This document shows positions 46,247 through 55,791 of a stretch of DNA of 64,000 nt, piece after piece. The first letter of the stretch is position 1. Every line of letters begins with the position of its first letter. The stretch is taken from the NCBI RefSeq assembly GCF_000815105.2, contig NZ_CP010310.2, forward strand, positions 2,356,001-2,420,000. The letters run 5' to 3'. Origin of the DNA: Pandoraea pulmonicola (GTDB lineage: Bacteria > Pseudomonadota > Gammaproteobacteria > Burkholderiales > Burkholderiaceae). A program made the position numbers and the translations under genes. Below the pieces are notes generated by a model. That model was given only the letters and a program-made list of their open reading frames with translations, did not search any database and was not told the origin of the DNA.

Positions 46247-46933
46247 ATGGAGATATTTAGAACTGGACACGATGTCCGAGCCTATGCGAGAAGCCATGAT
46301 GGCGTCTCTCTTCGCGCTCAGCGGGCCGAGGACACCGAACTCGTTCGTAACCTGATTTGTGATTTTTCAGGGAATGTCCTCTTCCTGGAACGGGTGAAGT
46401 CGGCGATCGTGTATCTACACCGGCAGTTGAATTTCGGGGCTGGCGATGTGCCGTTATGCTCCTCGGGTTTTGGCTTTCTTGCCGGAACGGGGAAGCCTTC
46501 GCCTGACAAGGAACAAATGGAACGTATGTCGGCGGCCCTTATTCGGCTGTGCACCCGCCGCCATGCCACATTTGACAAGATCTTTTATAGTGAATCGCAC
46601 CTTCCGCGTCACATCACCGAAATCCTGCGAGATTTGGCGGACTTAACGAGCGTGGCTCGCAGCCGTTCAATGGCAGAAGGGCAAGGAGCCGCTTCACAAG
46701 AGCCGCCGGCCGAACCGACCGGAAGCGATGGAAATTCGCCTGTGGAACCACACGACGCCCAGGCAGGCCCGTCTTTCGCTGCCTCCGCCGACGGAACATT
46801 GCAAAACGACGAGGTGCTGGTTCCTCCCCCGACCAATGAAACGGAGCGCGATGAACTGTCACCCCAGCGAGAGCGGGCGAGTTCGTCCATTTCGGATACG
46901 GCGTCACACGAAAACTATCGAACTCGCCTGTGA
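46247..46933 (+). CDS. Hypothetical protein with disordered tail
   Basis: A 228-aa protein. The N-terminal 130 residues look globular and helical (ELVRNLICDFSGNVLFLERV, CTRRHATFDKIFYSE); the last 95 are rich in Ser, Pro, Glu and Asp and probably disordered. No family is recognised. The position beside the F-box-like gene and similar composition suggest a second effector-like gene, but this is weak. No strong ribosome site is seen. Confidence 0.5.
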   Translation: MEIFRTGHDVRAYARSHDGVSLRAQRAEDTELVRNLICDFSGNVLFLERVKSAIVYLHRQLNFGAGDVPLCSSGFGFLAGTGKPSPDKEQMERMSAALIRLCTRRHATFDKIFYSESHLPRHITEILRDLADLTSVARSRSMAEGQGAASQEPPAEPTGSDGNSPVEPHDAQAGPSFAASADGTLQNDEVLVPPPTNETERDELSPQRERASSSISDTASHENYRTRL

Positions 46934-46970
46934 GGTGAGGGAGGGAACTGCTTCATGGGTGGGCGCGGGC

Positions 46971-46996
46971 ACAAAAAAGCCCGCCTCGAGCGGGCT
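46971..46996 (-). terminator. Terminator of the beta-propeller gene
   Basis: AGCCCGC/GCGGGCT stem (46978-46996), loop CTCGA, with a T6 run on the minus strand. The stem is identical to that of the terminator at 45015. Confidence 0.8.
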
Positions 46997-47128
46997 ATTC
47001 CCTGGGGAACTGAACTCCGCGCTTGTCAGGTAGACGCGCCGGCAGAGAAACGAAATCATCTGTGTTTTTCTGAGTCGCGCCTTTGCTCTCGGTCGAGAGT
47101 AGTCCTCCTCGTCGGCGTCCACAAGAGG

Positions 47129-48271
47129 TCAAACGTCCAGTATGACCATGCCAGTTAACGAACTGCCAACGGCAATGTCGAGATTCATCGGTGGCTTGGG
47201 CGTAAGGGTTCCATCCTCGTCGTTGATTTCATAGATATAAACAGCCCCGCCATACTCGGATGGAGCGTAAAGATATCGCCCGCCGGGTTCAATGACCAGT
47301 GTCGCCACCCCTAGGGCCCCGCAAGGCTTTTGATCGGACTTGGTTAATGATCCGTCCGATTCGATCTTATATGAAATAACAGCGTTTCCTCCTGCCTCGA
47401 TCGCAACGAAAAGGTATTTTCCATTCTGACTGACGACGCCGGCAATGCCGCTACCTGTTAACTTGGCCACCTCTCCCAAAGAAGTGAATTGACGTCCCGA
47501 GCCCTCCAGCTTGAATCCAGTGATCTGGTTTGGTACGGGAATAGTATTTCTTATGCTGTCGTAAATAACGTAAGCAAATTTTCCATTTGGGTCGGCGGCC
47601 AGGTAGTATCCACTATATTCAATGTCGGCATCGTCGCTGGTGATTTCTTTGCTACCCAAATAGCCAAGCCCAAAGGCACTGGCGCCGAAAGAGACTATCC
47701 ATGCTTTGTCGACCTGCGCGTCTTGGAAAATGGCCAATAGAAATTGGGCCTGATAAGATGGGCTTGCTCCAGGAGTGGAGACAAGCTCCAGCGTCCTGAT
47801 GTCACCAGTGATAGTGTCCGGAACGTCAATTACCTTCTTGTTCCATGGTTTGATGTTACTCGGTGCATTGAATTTGAATACGCGAATCTGTTCAGACACT
47901 GGATTTTGAGCGTCTCTGCCATAGAAGTTGTCAATATAGATGTCGTACGTGTTTGATCCGCTGTAAAAACCGAAAATATATTGAGGGGCAGTATCCACTC
48001 CGTTCGTGTCATTCTTCACGTTCGGAGTCAATGAGCCGTCCGTTTCAATATGATAAACGCTTAGCGATCCCGTTTTATCGCCCTGGCTTTCTGATTCGCT
48101 GGCGATGAATAGATAATCACCGCCGCGAGAGAATTTTGACGCATTGGTATAGGCAATGCAGACTGCATCCGTGCATGGTACCGGATCTCCCAGTGACGAA
48201 AGATTGCCATCAGGTTGCACGGAATAGCGATGGATGACTCCGTATTCCAAGATGTAAGCAAATTTTGGCAT
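47129..48271 (-). CDS. Lactonase-like beta-propeller protein
   Basis: A 380-aa protein with repeating blades such as DGSLTKSDQKPCGALGVATL, GGRYLYAPSEYGGAVYIYEI and NGKYLFVAIEAGGNAVISYK. The architecture matches the 6-phosphogluconolactonase/YVTN beta-propeller superfamily. No signal peptide is visible. Catalytic function cannot be assumed. AAGGAG precedes ATG 48271. Codon use and base composition are clearly more AT-rich than the core genome, indicating transfer. Confidence 0.75.
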   Translation of the reverse strand: MPKFAYILEYGVIHRYSVQPDGNLSSLGDPVPCTDAVCIAYTNASKFSRGGDYLFIASESESQGDKTGSLSVYHIETDGSLTPNVKNDTNGVDTAPQYIFGFYSGSNTYDIYIDNFYGRDAQNPVSEQIRVFKFNAPSNIKPWNKKVIDVPDTITGDIRTLELVSTPGASPSYQAQFLLAIFQDAQVDKAWIVSFGASAFGLGYLGSKEITSDDADIEYSGYYLAADPNGKFAYVIYDSIRNTIPVPNQITGFKLEGSGRQFTSLGEVAKLTGSGIAGVVSQNGKYLFVAIEAGGNAVISYKIESDGSLTKSDQKPCGALGVATLVIEPGGRYLYAPSEYGGAVYIYEINDEDGTLTPKPPMNLDIAVGSSLTGMVILDV

Positions 48272-48791
48272 GCTTCAACTCCTTCGGGTGTTGATCGTGT
48301 CAATGTGTGCTTGTGAATTGCGAGGTTTCGTATGGTTGATTTGATGTCGGATCGTCGACTGTGGATGTTCGATTCATGAGCCGTCATGAAATGAGCGATC
48401 GATGAATCTCCATGTGATCATATGCGAAAGGTATAGTCACCTATTTGGGTTGTTGGTATGCGTGATAAAAAAATATGGATAACGTTGATGTCTTTAGGAA
48501 GGAGAGGGGGTAATTAAATTATCCGGTTCGCTTCGAGCGGGATGGGTTTTGAAGGTGGTTTTCTGGATTTTCATCGCCTTCGCCTGACGCTCGAAGGGAC
48601 GTTTTTGCACGAATCGGGGGCGATGGCGTTTACACGCAACGGTCAGACCGACGCGGCGAGCCTTGCCGCAATCCGGCTGATATCGATGCTCGTCGTCATG
48701 CGGTTCGGTGCGTCAGCGGCGATAGGCTTCAGTCGTAGTTTCCTCGCTCCTGTGGCAAGCTCCGGTCAACGAAAAAACGGAAGCGGTCCTA
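48272..48791. other. Intergenic region with no supported gene
   Basis: About 520 bp, AT-rich up to 48540 and GC-rich after it. The composition change near 48540 may be the right limit of the tRNA-His island. No att repeat of the tRNA end was found here. Confidence 0.4.
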
Positions 48792-49388
48792 ATGTCTGCC
48801 TTGAATTCACCCCCGTACTCGCCGAAATTTGCCGACATGTCGGTCGATGCCCTGCTGGTCGTCGACATGCAAGTCGGATTCGTGTCTGGCGCCGATGCCG
48901 TGCCAGGGCACGTTTCGCTGCTTGCCGCGATTACGACGTTGCTCGATAAGGCTCGCGCTGCTCGCGTGCCCGTCATCTTTCTGCAGAACGACGGCGAGCC
49001 GGGTACCGTCGATCATCCATCCCAACCCGGATGGACGCTGTATTTCACCGCGCGCGCCGAAGACCACATCGTCAGAAAAGCGCAGGACAATGGCTTCGAT
49101 GGAACCTCTCTCGACCCCGTTCTGAAAACGCATGGCGTACGCAGTCTCGCGATATGCGGCGTGTTATCGGAGATGTGCGTGGCGGCCACGGCGCGCGCAG
49201 CGCTTGAACACGGCTATGACGTCGTGATACCGCACGACGCGCATGCCACCTACGACGTCCCGGCCGGTCCGGGATCCGAGCCGGTTCCTGCCGCCATGGC
49301 CGCCCGAGCGGCCGAATGGTCGCTGGGCGACGAGATCCGAATCTGCGCCTCGGCCTCCGATGTGCAATTCATCGCACGGCAGCGGTAA
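48792..49388 (+). CDS. Isochorismatase-like cysteine hydrolase
   Basis: A 198-aa hydrolase. ALLVVDMQVGFV carries the catalytic Asp; the nucleophile Cys is in ICGVLSEMCVAATARAALEHG, with a non-proline cis-peptide region before it. The family hydrolyses isochorismate, nicotinamide, ureidoacrylate and similar amides; the substrate is not determined. The start 48792 gives a 15-residue extension before the fold; ATG 48837 (MSVDALLVVDM) is an equally plausible start. Confidence 0.85.
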   Translation: MSALNSPPYSPKFADMSVDALLVVDMQVGFVSGADAVPGHVSLLAAITTLLDKARAARVPVIFLQNDGEPGTVDHPSQPGWTLYFTARAEDHIVRKAQDNGFDGTSLDPVLKTHGVRSLAICGVLSEMCVAATARAALEHGYDVVIPHDAHATYDVPAGPGSEPVPAAMAARAAEWSLGDEIRICASASDVQFIARQR

Positions 49389-49667
49389 AACCCACGCTCG
49401 AACACGCCACATCGTTGCCATCAGGCCTCAGCGGCGACCGGCGACGGTTTCGTCAGCGGCGCCTTCCCGTCCGAATTTCCCGCGTTCAAGAAAATCCGTC
49501 GCGAGTCGAGCCGTGATGCCAGAAACGCGCGCACTGCCCCATGGCGCCGGTTCCGTTCCGCTGGGTGTCGAGCGGGCGGAGCGGATCATGGTGGCGTTAA
49601 GCATCGCCAATTTGATCCAGGTCTAATTCCGTGCGCGGGAAAGGGGCCCGCGCGGCTGGGGGCGGCC

Positions 49668-49770
49668 CATAATGAAGACGTCATGTTTTCATGACCCTGT
49701 CTTCCCGGGGTCGCTATGGTGCCCCATACATCCCGGACTTGAACCCGCCTCCCTCAGGCGGGCTTTTTTT
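49668..49770 (+). ncRNA. Possible small RNA
   Basis: A -10-like CATAAT at 49668 and an intrinsic terminator ending at 49770 enclose about 90 nt with no supported ORF, including an internal GTCATG-TTTT-CATGAC hairpin. No known RNA family is recognised. The rest of 49389-49917 shows nothing else. Confidence 0.3.
49742..49770 (+). terminator. Intrinsic terminator
   Basis: CCCGCCT (49744-49750) pairs with AGGCGGG (49756-49762) and is followed by C and seven T residues. Confidence 0.8.
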
Positions 49771-49917
49771 GCTTTCCGTTCTTACGCGTCTCCCGGCCCC
49801 TCGGTAGGGCTCGAGGTCTTGCGCCTGCGCGCGGCAATGTCACCCATCGAATTCGAACGTGCTAGGATTTTTGGCAACACTAGGTGTTTTGATGGTCGGC
49901 ACGTCGTGGAGATGGCA

Positions 49918-50175
49918 ATGGATCCCTTTCTGCATGGTGGTCTTGGACTCGGCAACGATGGCGAGTTCGTGCGCTTTTACCTCAACGTCAGCGGCAAGGT
50001 CTGGACCTGCCAGATCTCGCGCAGTGCACTCAACCGCCTCGCCGGCGCCGATGCTGCCGGCGACGCGCTCTTCGATCAGTTCATGGAGCACGAAGACGAC
50101 ATCGTCGATCGTGCCGCCGCGGCCATCGCCGATGGCGCTGTCAGCGAACCGATCGTCATCGGCGACGTCCCCTGA
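49918..50175 (+). CDS. DUF1488-like small protein
   Basis: An 85-aa protein of the pattern GEFVRFYLNVSGKVWTCQIS ... RSALNRLAG ... AAAIADGAVSEPIVI, as in small proteobacterial DUF1488 proteins of unknown role. ATG 49918 is chosen because GGAG lies six bases upstream and the family begins close to this point. The frame is open further upstream (ATG 49837, no ribosome site). Confidence 0.6.
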   Translation: MDPFLHGGLGLGNDGEFVRFYLNVSGKVWTCQISRSALNRLAGADAAGDALFDQFMEHEDDIVDRAAAAIADGAVSEPIVIGDVP

Positions 50176-50224
50176 GCGGGGCGCCACGCCGGTCTTTCCG
50201 TACTTTCGCCAAACGGAGTCCGAC

Positions 50225-50473
50225 ATGAGCTACGCATCGCATGAGCAGGTCTACGAGTACCGCGCGGGATACCAGATCCGGGTTCGCGCGTTCCAGAACG
50301 AGTACGCGGGCCCTTGGGACTATCTGGTGCAGGCGATCCGGCACGGCAAGCCGGAAGGTCCCGAAGTCCGCTCCCCCGACGGCCATCGCGACAATCGGGT
50401 GGATGCCGAGATGGCAGGGCGCAAGGCCGGTGAGCGCATCGTCGACGAACTGTTGGGCGACGGCGACGCCTGA
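50225..50473 (+). CDS. Small hypothetical protein
   Basis: An 82-aa soluble protein starting MSYASHEQVYEYRAGYQIRV, with no recognised domain. GGAG lies eight bases before ATG 50225. It follows the DUF1488-like gene by 49 bp and is probably co-transcribed with it. Confidence 0.65.
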   Translation: MSYASHEQVYEYRAGYQIRVRAFQNEYAGPWDYLVQAIRHGKPEGPEVRSPDGHRDNRVDAEMAGRKAGERIVDELLGDGDA

Positions 50474-50512
50474 CGGGAACGCCCGCAGCCAGGCCGTTAC
50501 CGTGTGATAACG

Positions 50513-52243
50513 CTACCTCGCGCCCACCGCCTCGACGGCGCGCCATTGTCCGTCCCCCGACAACGCAACGCGACCGTCTTCGGCCAGCTTGTCCAGATGC
50601 GCCTGCAATGAGCGTCGCGCCACGGCATGGCGTGCCGCCGGGACATCCGCATAGACGATCGGTGTGAGGGCGTCGAGCGTTGCCGGTCCCGCTTGCGTGA
50701 GCGCATCCAGCACGCGAGCCTCTCGCGCCAGACGATGCGTGATCAGTTGCGCAATCCGCTGCGCGGGACGATCCATCACGAAGCCGTGCCCCGGCGCGAG
50801 CCACGCGGGCTCGAGCGCTGCGAGCTTCTCCAGCGAAGCGAGATACGTCGCCATGTGCCCGTCAGGCGGATTGATGACCACCGTCGAGCCCTGCATGACA
50901 TGGTCGCCGGTGAAGACGAGCTTCTCATCCTCCAACCCGTAGCAGACGTGATTCGACGCATGTCCGGGGGTATGGATCGCGCGCAACACGCGTCCGTCCG
51001 GCAGGGAAACGGCGTCGCCGTCGGCGAGTTCGACATCGGGCGAAAACGCGGTGTCCTGTCCAACGTCATGGCGCGCCGCCATGCCATACGTGCGCGCGCC
51101 GGTGCGGGCCTTCAGCAGTGCCGCGCCCGGCGAATGATCGCGATGCGTGTGCGTGACGAGGATCTGGCGGATCTCGCCCGGCGCCGCCCGCATGATGGCG
51201 TCGATGTGCGCCGGGTCGTCAGGGCCGGGATCGATGACCGCCCAGCCGTCTTGCGGACCACCGCCAACGAAATACGTATTCGTCCCGGGGCCAGTCATCA
51301 TGCCGGGATTCGGCGCGGTGAGTCGCAGCACCCCCGGCATCAGCGCCACCACGCGCCCCGGCGCGATGTCGTAGCTGCCGACGCCTCGCTCGTCGGGATC
51401 CGTCAGCGTGAGCTCGGCCCATGCCGGCTCGTCGGGCGTGATGGGCCAGGGGCCGCGCTTGCCGTCAGCGAGACGCGGTTGTACGCACGGCACGTCGGCG
51501 AGCGCACCGGCCGCCGCTATTGCGAGATCGACGCTCTCCATGCTCGCCAGCCATTGCAGCAACTTGTGCGTCGGCGGCAACAGCCGCAATTGATCGGCGT
51601 GGGCGAGGGCGTATTGCGGTCGCATCCAGCGATGCGCGGCCGTCTCGACGTGATCGACCTCGACCTGTTGCGCCTCGGGCAGCGTGGCGAGAAAGAACCG
51701 CGTGTCGAAACGCTTCGCCAGGGCCAGTGGCGTGACCCAATGGCTCAGATAGCGCAGGCGCTGGGGCGTGAGGCGAATTCCGAAAGATCGGCACAGCGAC
51801 GCGATGTCGATCTGTCCGTCGTGCAACGCTTCCCGCTGAGCGCGCACTTCGTTCAGACGCACGGCGTCGAGTGGGGCGCCGTTCTCATCGCAGGCGAACA
51901 GCACGCCGGTTTCCTCGAAGCACTCGCGTATCGCCGCGACGTAGTAGTCCAGTCCGCCATCGAGCAGTTTCAGGCGCCCGCTGGCGGTCGCGTCGTCCAT
52001 GCCGATGCAAGCCGAGTGTCCGGCACGATCGTTGGCGTCGACCACACCGCCGGGGAAGACGTAGGCGTCCGAGCTGAAGTCGTTCGCACGCACCGCGCGG
52101 CGCAGCAGCAACACTTCCACGCCGCTCGGGCGCTCGCGCAGCACGACGAGACTGGCAGCCAGCCTTAACGTGGATCGGGTGGGCTGGGTGGGCCGGGAGG
52201 GCTGGGCGGGCACCGCGGAGGGCGCATCGGGGCGTTCGGACAT
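50513..52243 (-). CDS. Nudix-metallo-beta-lactamase fusion protein
   Basis: A 576-aa two-domain protein. The N-terminal Nudix-like half has [15 protein letters not shown] and the helix [17 protein letters not shown]. From about residue 290 comes a metallo-beta-lactamase fold with zinc motif [11 protein letters not shown], the [11 protein letters not shown]is, FTGDHVMQG, and a LACTB2-like winged-helix end. In animals the LACTB2 type is an endoribonuclease. The fused form occurs in several beta-proteobacteria, so both halves probably act on one pathway, perhaps RNA or nucleotide turnover or acyl-CoA metabolism; the substrate is unknown. Confidence 0.85.
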   Translation of the reverse strand: MSERPDAPSAVPAQPSRPTQPTRSTLRLAASLVVLRERPSGVEVLLLRRAVRANDFSSDAYVFPGGVVDANDRAGHSACIGMDDATASGRLKLLDGGLDYYVAAIRECFEETGVLFACDENGAPLDAVRLNEVRAQREALHDGQIDIASLCRSFGIRLTPQRLRYLSHWVTPLALAKRFDTRFFLATLPEAQQVEVDHVETAAHRWMRPQYALAHADQLRLLPPTHKLLQWLASMESVDLAIAAAGALADVPCVQPRLADGKRGPWPITPDEPAWAELTLTDPDERGVGSYDIAPGRVVALMPGVLRLTAPNPGMMTGPGTNTYFVGGGPQDGWAVIDPGPDDPAHIDAIMRAAPGEIRQILVTHTHRDHSPGAALLKARTGARTYGMAARHDVGQDTAFSPDVELADGDAVSLPDGRVLRAIHTPGHASNHVCYGLEDEKLVFTGDHVMQGSTVVINPPDGHMATYLASLEKLAALEPAWLAPGHGFVMDRPAQRIAQLITHRLAREARVLDALTQAGPATLDALTPIVYADVPAARHAVARRSLQAHLDKLAEDGRVALSGDGQWRAVEAVGAR

Positions 52244-52623
52244 GGGCGGCCGCGCGAGGGGCGCGAGATCGGAAAGCGCCTAGTTTGCCATTGGATGCGC
52301 GATACCGCAGGCACACGACGGCGCCGACCCGCTGCGGATGGTCCCCCCAGCGCATGCCCGACGACGAGCGGCGCTCGAGGCCAGGCGCGGATCGTCGGCC
52401 AGGTGCTCGTCGGCGCGATAACCAACGCCGGCGTCGCCTGGTCGCTCACCGGGTATCAGGACAGCGAAGCCCGCATGGCGGCGAGTTGCCATCGCATGTT
52501 GCGTGGCGCACTTACGTGAATTCGCGGACGGCGCGGCTACAATACGGCTTTCGCGTACGGCGCGTCGGTCGTGAACCGCGGCGCGTCGATGCTTCCCCAT
52601 TTCCTACTCTCCAAAGGTCGCAA
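52244..52623. other. Intergenic region upstream of purT
   Basis: About 380 bp with no supported gene. TACAAT at 52538-52543 is a plausible -10 of purT; its -35 is weak (TTACGT, 20-bp spacing). Confidence 0.35.
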
Positions 52624-53826
52624 ATGACCACTATCGGAACCCCGCTGTCGCCGAACGCGACGAAGGTCATGTTGTTGGGCGCCGGCGAACTCGGCCGCGA
52701 AGTGCTGATCGCGTTGCAGCGTCTCGGCGTCGAGACGATTGCCGTCGATCGCTACGAGAACGCGCCGGGCCAGCAGGTCGCGCATCATTCGCGCACCATC
52801 GCGATGACGGATCCCGAGCAGTTGAAGGCGCTTATCGAAGCCGAGAAGCCGGATCTCGTCGTGCCCGAGATCGAAGCGATCGCCACGCCGATGCTCGAAG
52901 CGCTGGAAGCGGACGGCGTCGTGCGCGTGATCCCGACCGCGCGTGCCGCACGCCTGACGATGGACCGCGAGGGCATCCGCCGTCTGGCCGCCGAGACGCT
53001 GGGCCTGCCCACGAGTCCGTATCGGTTCTGCGATTCGCTCGAGCAACTGCAGGCGGCCATCGACGACGGCATCGGTTATCCGTGCATCGTCAAGCCGGTG
53101 ATGAGCAGTTCGGGCAAGGGCCAGAGCAAGATCGACGGTCCCGAGGACGTCAAGGCCGCCTGGGACTACGCGATGGCCGGTGGCCGCGTGAGCCACGGGC
53201 GCATCATCGTCGAGGGCTTCATCGACTTCGACTACGAGATCACCTTGCTGACCGTGCGCGCACGCGGCGCCGACGCGCAAGTCGAGACGCATTTCTGCGC
53301 GCCGATCGGCCACAAGCAGGTGAGCGGCGATTACGTGGAGAGCTGGCAGCCGCACCCGATGTCGTCGGTCGCCCTCGAACGCGCGCGCGTGATCGCGCGC
53401 GAGGTCACGAACAACCTCGGCGGGCAGGGCATCTTCGGTGTGGAACTGTTCGTGAAGGGCGACGACGTGTGGTTCAGCGAAGTCAGCCCGCGTCCGCACG
53501 ATACCGGCATGGTGACGATGATCACGCAATGGCAGAACGAGTTCGAGTTGCATGCGCGCGCCATCCTCGGTTTGCCGGTCAATACCACGCTCAAGACGCC
53601 GGGCGCGAGCGCGGTCATCTACGGTGGCGTGGACGCGAAGGGCATCGTCTTCGACGACGTCGAGCGCGCATTGCAGGTGCCGCGGACCGACCTCCGTCTG
53701 TTCGGCAAGCCGGAGAGCTTCGTCAAGCGCCGCATGGGCGTGGCGCTCGCGTATGACGACGATCTGGACGTGGCGCGCCGCAACGCGCTCGAAGCCGCCA
53801 GCCGCGTGAAGCCGCGCGCGGTCTGA
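52624..53826 (+). CDS. purT: Formate-dependent phosphoribosylglycinamide formyltransferase
   Basis: A 400-aa ATP-grasp enzyme forming formyl-GAR from GAR, formate and ATP in purine synthesis, a folate-independent alternative to PurN. Motifs: [20 protein letters not shown] at the N-terminus, the ATP-binding [12 protein letters not shown] segment and [15 protein letters not shown] (metal-binding Glu). The length is near E. coli PurT (392 aa). ATG 52624 has AAAGGTCGCAA upstream; the frame extends further left without family similarity. A terminator follows. Confidence 0.95.
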   Translation: MTTIGTPLSPNATKVMLLGAGELGREVLIALQRLGVETIAVDRYENAPGQQVAHHSRTIAMTDPEQLKALIEAEKPDLVVPEIEAIATPMLEALEADGVVRVIPTARAARLTMDREGIRRLAAETLGLPTSPYRFCDSLEQLQAAIDDGIGYPCIVKPVMSSSGKGQSKIDGPEDVKAAWDYAMAGGRVSHGRIIVEGFIDFDYEITLLTVRARGADAQVETHFCAPIGHKQVSGDYVESWQPHPMSSVALERARVIAREVTNNLGGQGIFGVELFVKGDDVWFSEVSPRPHDTGMVTMITQWQNEFELHARAILGLPVNTTLKTPGASAVIYGGVDAKGIVFDDVERALQVPRTDLRLFGKPESFVKRRMGVALAYDDDLDVARRNALEAASRVKPRAV

Positions 53827-53840
53827 TCGGATCGGACAGG

Positions 53841-53876
53841 GCGTCGCGGGGGCAATCGCTCGCGACGCTTTTTTTT
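53841..53876 (+). terminator. Intrinsic terminator of purT
   Basis: GCGTCGCG (53841-53848) pairs with CGCGACGC (53861-53868), followed by eight or more T residues. Confidence 0.88.
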
Positions 53877-53885
53877 ATTTTTTTA

Positions 53886-53923
53886 AGTTGTACATTGCAA
53901 CCATTAAGTTGTAACGTACAACT
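53886..53923. promoter_or_regulatory. Two MarR-type operators
   Basis: A perfect palindrome AGTTGTA-ACG-TACAACT (53907-53923) and a related imperfect copy AGTTGTACATTGCAACC (53886-53902), 21 bp apart, two helical turns. They lie 25-62 bp before the MarR-GNAT start and probably mediate autoregulation. Confidence 0.65.
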
Positions 53924-53947
53924 ATGTGAAGTGAGGAGCCTGCGCCC

Positions 53948-54916
53948 GTGAATATCGATTCGTCCTTGGTGGAAGCGATTCGCGCCGTCTCGCGCGAAAT
54001 GGTGCGTGAGTTGGGGTTCATGGGCGGAGCGTTCGCCGGCACCGACCTGTCGCCGTCCGCGGTGCATGCGTTGATCGAGATCGAGAAGGGCGGCGAGCGA
54101 GAGGAGGGCGGCATGACCGCACGTGACCTGGGTACGTTGTTGCGGTTGGAGAAGTCGAGCGTGAGTCGCATGCTGCGCAAGCTCGTGGCGTCGGGCGACG
54201 TGAAGGAGACCGCCGCCGAGCACGACGGCCGCATCAAGCTCCTGTCGCTGACCGCGGCCGGCCGCAAGCGGGTGAGCGCCATCCATGCGTATGCGCGGGC
54301 GCAGGTGGTCGAGGCGCTGGGGCGTTTGAAGCGCGACCAAGGGCGGACGGTCCTCGAAGGCATGACGCTGTACACGCGTGCGCTGGCCGTCTCGCACGAC
54401 GGGGAGGCGCCGGAGATGTCTGCCGCGCACATCGAACTCGTGCGCGGTTATTGCCCGGGCCTCATCGCTCGCATCACGGAAATGCACGCGCGCTATTACG
54501 CGCGGGAGGCGGGCTTCGGTCAACGTTTCGAGTCGGTCGTGGCGAGCGGCCTCGCGGAGTTCTGCAATCGGCTGGCGCATCCTGGGAACGCGATCTGGAC
54601 GGCGCGGCGCGCGGGCGGGATCGTCGGCTCGGTGGCCATCGACGGCGAAGATCTCGGCAAGAACGTTGCACACTTGCGCTGGTTCATCCTCGACGACGGC
54701 GTGCGCGGTGGCGGCCTCGGACAGAAACTGCTCGACGCTGCGATGGCGTTCGTCGACGAGAGAGGATTTGCCGAAACGCACCTCTGGACGTTTTCCGGAC
54801 TGCGTGCGGCGCGTCATCTCTACGAGACGCGGGGCTTCGTGCTCGCCGAAGAAAGGCGTGGCGAGCAATGGGGCAAGGAAGTGTTGGAGCAACGCTTTGT
54901 GAGGAGTCGGCCATGA
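53948..54916 (+). CDS. MarR-type regulator fused to GNAT acetyltransferase
   Basis: A 322-aa bifunctional protein. Residues 1-145 form a MarR winged helix (MTARDLGTLLRLEKSSVSRM then LRKLVASGDVKET); residues about 158-318 form a GNAT domain with acetyl-CoA motif GVRGGGLGQKLLDAAM. Such fusions are frequent in proteobacteria and may sense a substrate or acetyl-CoA. The start is GTG 53948 with GAGGAG upstream at long spacing. It is coupled to the SDR gene by ATGA overlap. Confidence 0.88.
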   Translation: MNIDSSLVEAIRAVSREMVRELGFMGGAFAGTDLSPSAVHALIEIEKGGEREEGGMTARDLGTLLRLEKSSVSRMLRKLVASGDVKETAAEHDGRIKLLSLTAAGRKRVSAIHAYARAQVVEALGRLKRDQGRTVLEGMTLYTRALAVSHDGEAPEMSAAHIELVRGYCPGLIARITEMHARYYAREAGFGQRFESVVASGLAEFCNRLAHPGNAIWTARRAGGIVGSVAIDGEDLGKNVAHLRWFILDDGVRGGGLGQKLLDAAMAFVDERGFAETHLWTFSGLRAARHLYETRGFVLAEERRGEQWGKEVLEQRFVRSRP

Positions 54917-55725
54917 TCGATACGCCATCGCTTGCCGAGCTCGCCGGCCCGGTGCCCGTGCATGTCCCCGCGGAGCGGCTCGCGGGGCGCGTCTGCCTCG
55001 TCATGGGTGCGACGAGCGGCATCGGTCGCGCAACGGCGCTGCGCATGGCGCGTGAGGGGGCGCGCGCCGTCGTCGTCACCGGTAGACGGCAGGCACTCGG
55101 CGACGCGCTCGCGCACGAGATTCGGGCGCTGGGGGCGCAAAGCCTGTTCGTCGCGGCCGATGTGACGCGGGAGGTCGACGTCGCGAACGTGGTCGAGCAG
55201 ACGATGGCGTGCTTCGGGCGGTTGGATGCCGTCTTCAACAACGCCGGCTATCAGGAGCCGCGTGCGCGACTGGCGGCGCAGACCGACGCGGTGTACGCGC
55301 AGGTGTTCGACACGAACGTGCGCGCCGTCTTCCATGCCATGCGTCACGAGATTCCCGCGCTGCTCGCGTCGGGGGGCGGCACGCTCGTCAACAACACGAG
55401 CGTGAGCGGTATCCGCAATCCCAATCCCGGTCTGTCGCTCTACGGCGCTTCGAAGGCAGCGCTCAACGCCATGACGCGCGCCGCCGCGATGGAGTATGCG
55501 TCGCAAGGGGTTCGCGTCAATGCCGTGGCGCCGGGGCGCGTGGTGACCGACATGATGCTCGGTTCGGGCATCGCGGACATGCGCAGCGTGGCGGCAGGAC
55601 TGCCGCTCGGTCGCATGGGACATCCCGAGGAGGTGGCGGCTGCCATCGTGTGGCTGAGCGCTCCAGAGTCGGGTTACGTCGTCGGCCATATTCTCGCGGC
55701 TGACGGCGGCTTTCTCTCGGCATAG
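54913..55725 (+). CDS. Short-chain dehydrogenase/reductase
   Basis: A 270-aa classical SDR: the NAD(P) motif GATSGIG, NNAG, catalytic Ser in NNTSVSGI and YxxxK in YGASKAAL, and a C-terminal VVGHILAADGGF. The substrate is unknown. The first 20 residues precede the core and the ATG overlaps the MarR-GNAT stop, indicating a two-gene operon that the regulator controls. Confidence 0.92.
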   Translation: MIDTPSLAELAGPVPVHVPAERLAGRVCLVMGATSGIGRATALRMAREGARAVVVTGRRQALGDALAHEIRALGAQSLFVAADVTREVDVANVVEQTMACFGRLDAVFNNAGYQEPRARLAAQTDAVYAQVFDTNVRAVFHAMRHEIPALLASGGGTLVNNTSVSGIRNPNPGLSLYGASKAALNAMTRAAAMEYASQGVRVNAVAPGRVVTDMMLGSGIADMRSVAAGLPLGRMGHPEEVAAAIVWLSAPESGYVVGHILAADGGFLSA

Positions 55726-55791
55726 TGTGGTGCGTCGTGACGGCGCCCGCACGTCGGATGTGGCCCGCCGCGCGCGCCCGCGCAGGCCGGC

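Noticed and set aside
42748-49700. Second att copy of the tRNA-His 3' end
   Set aside because: No convincing repeat of the tRNA T-arm/acceptor end was found to the right, so the island limit stays undefined.
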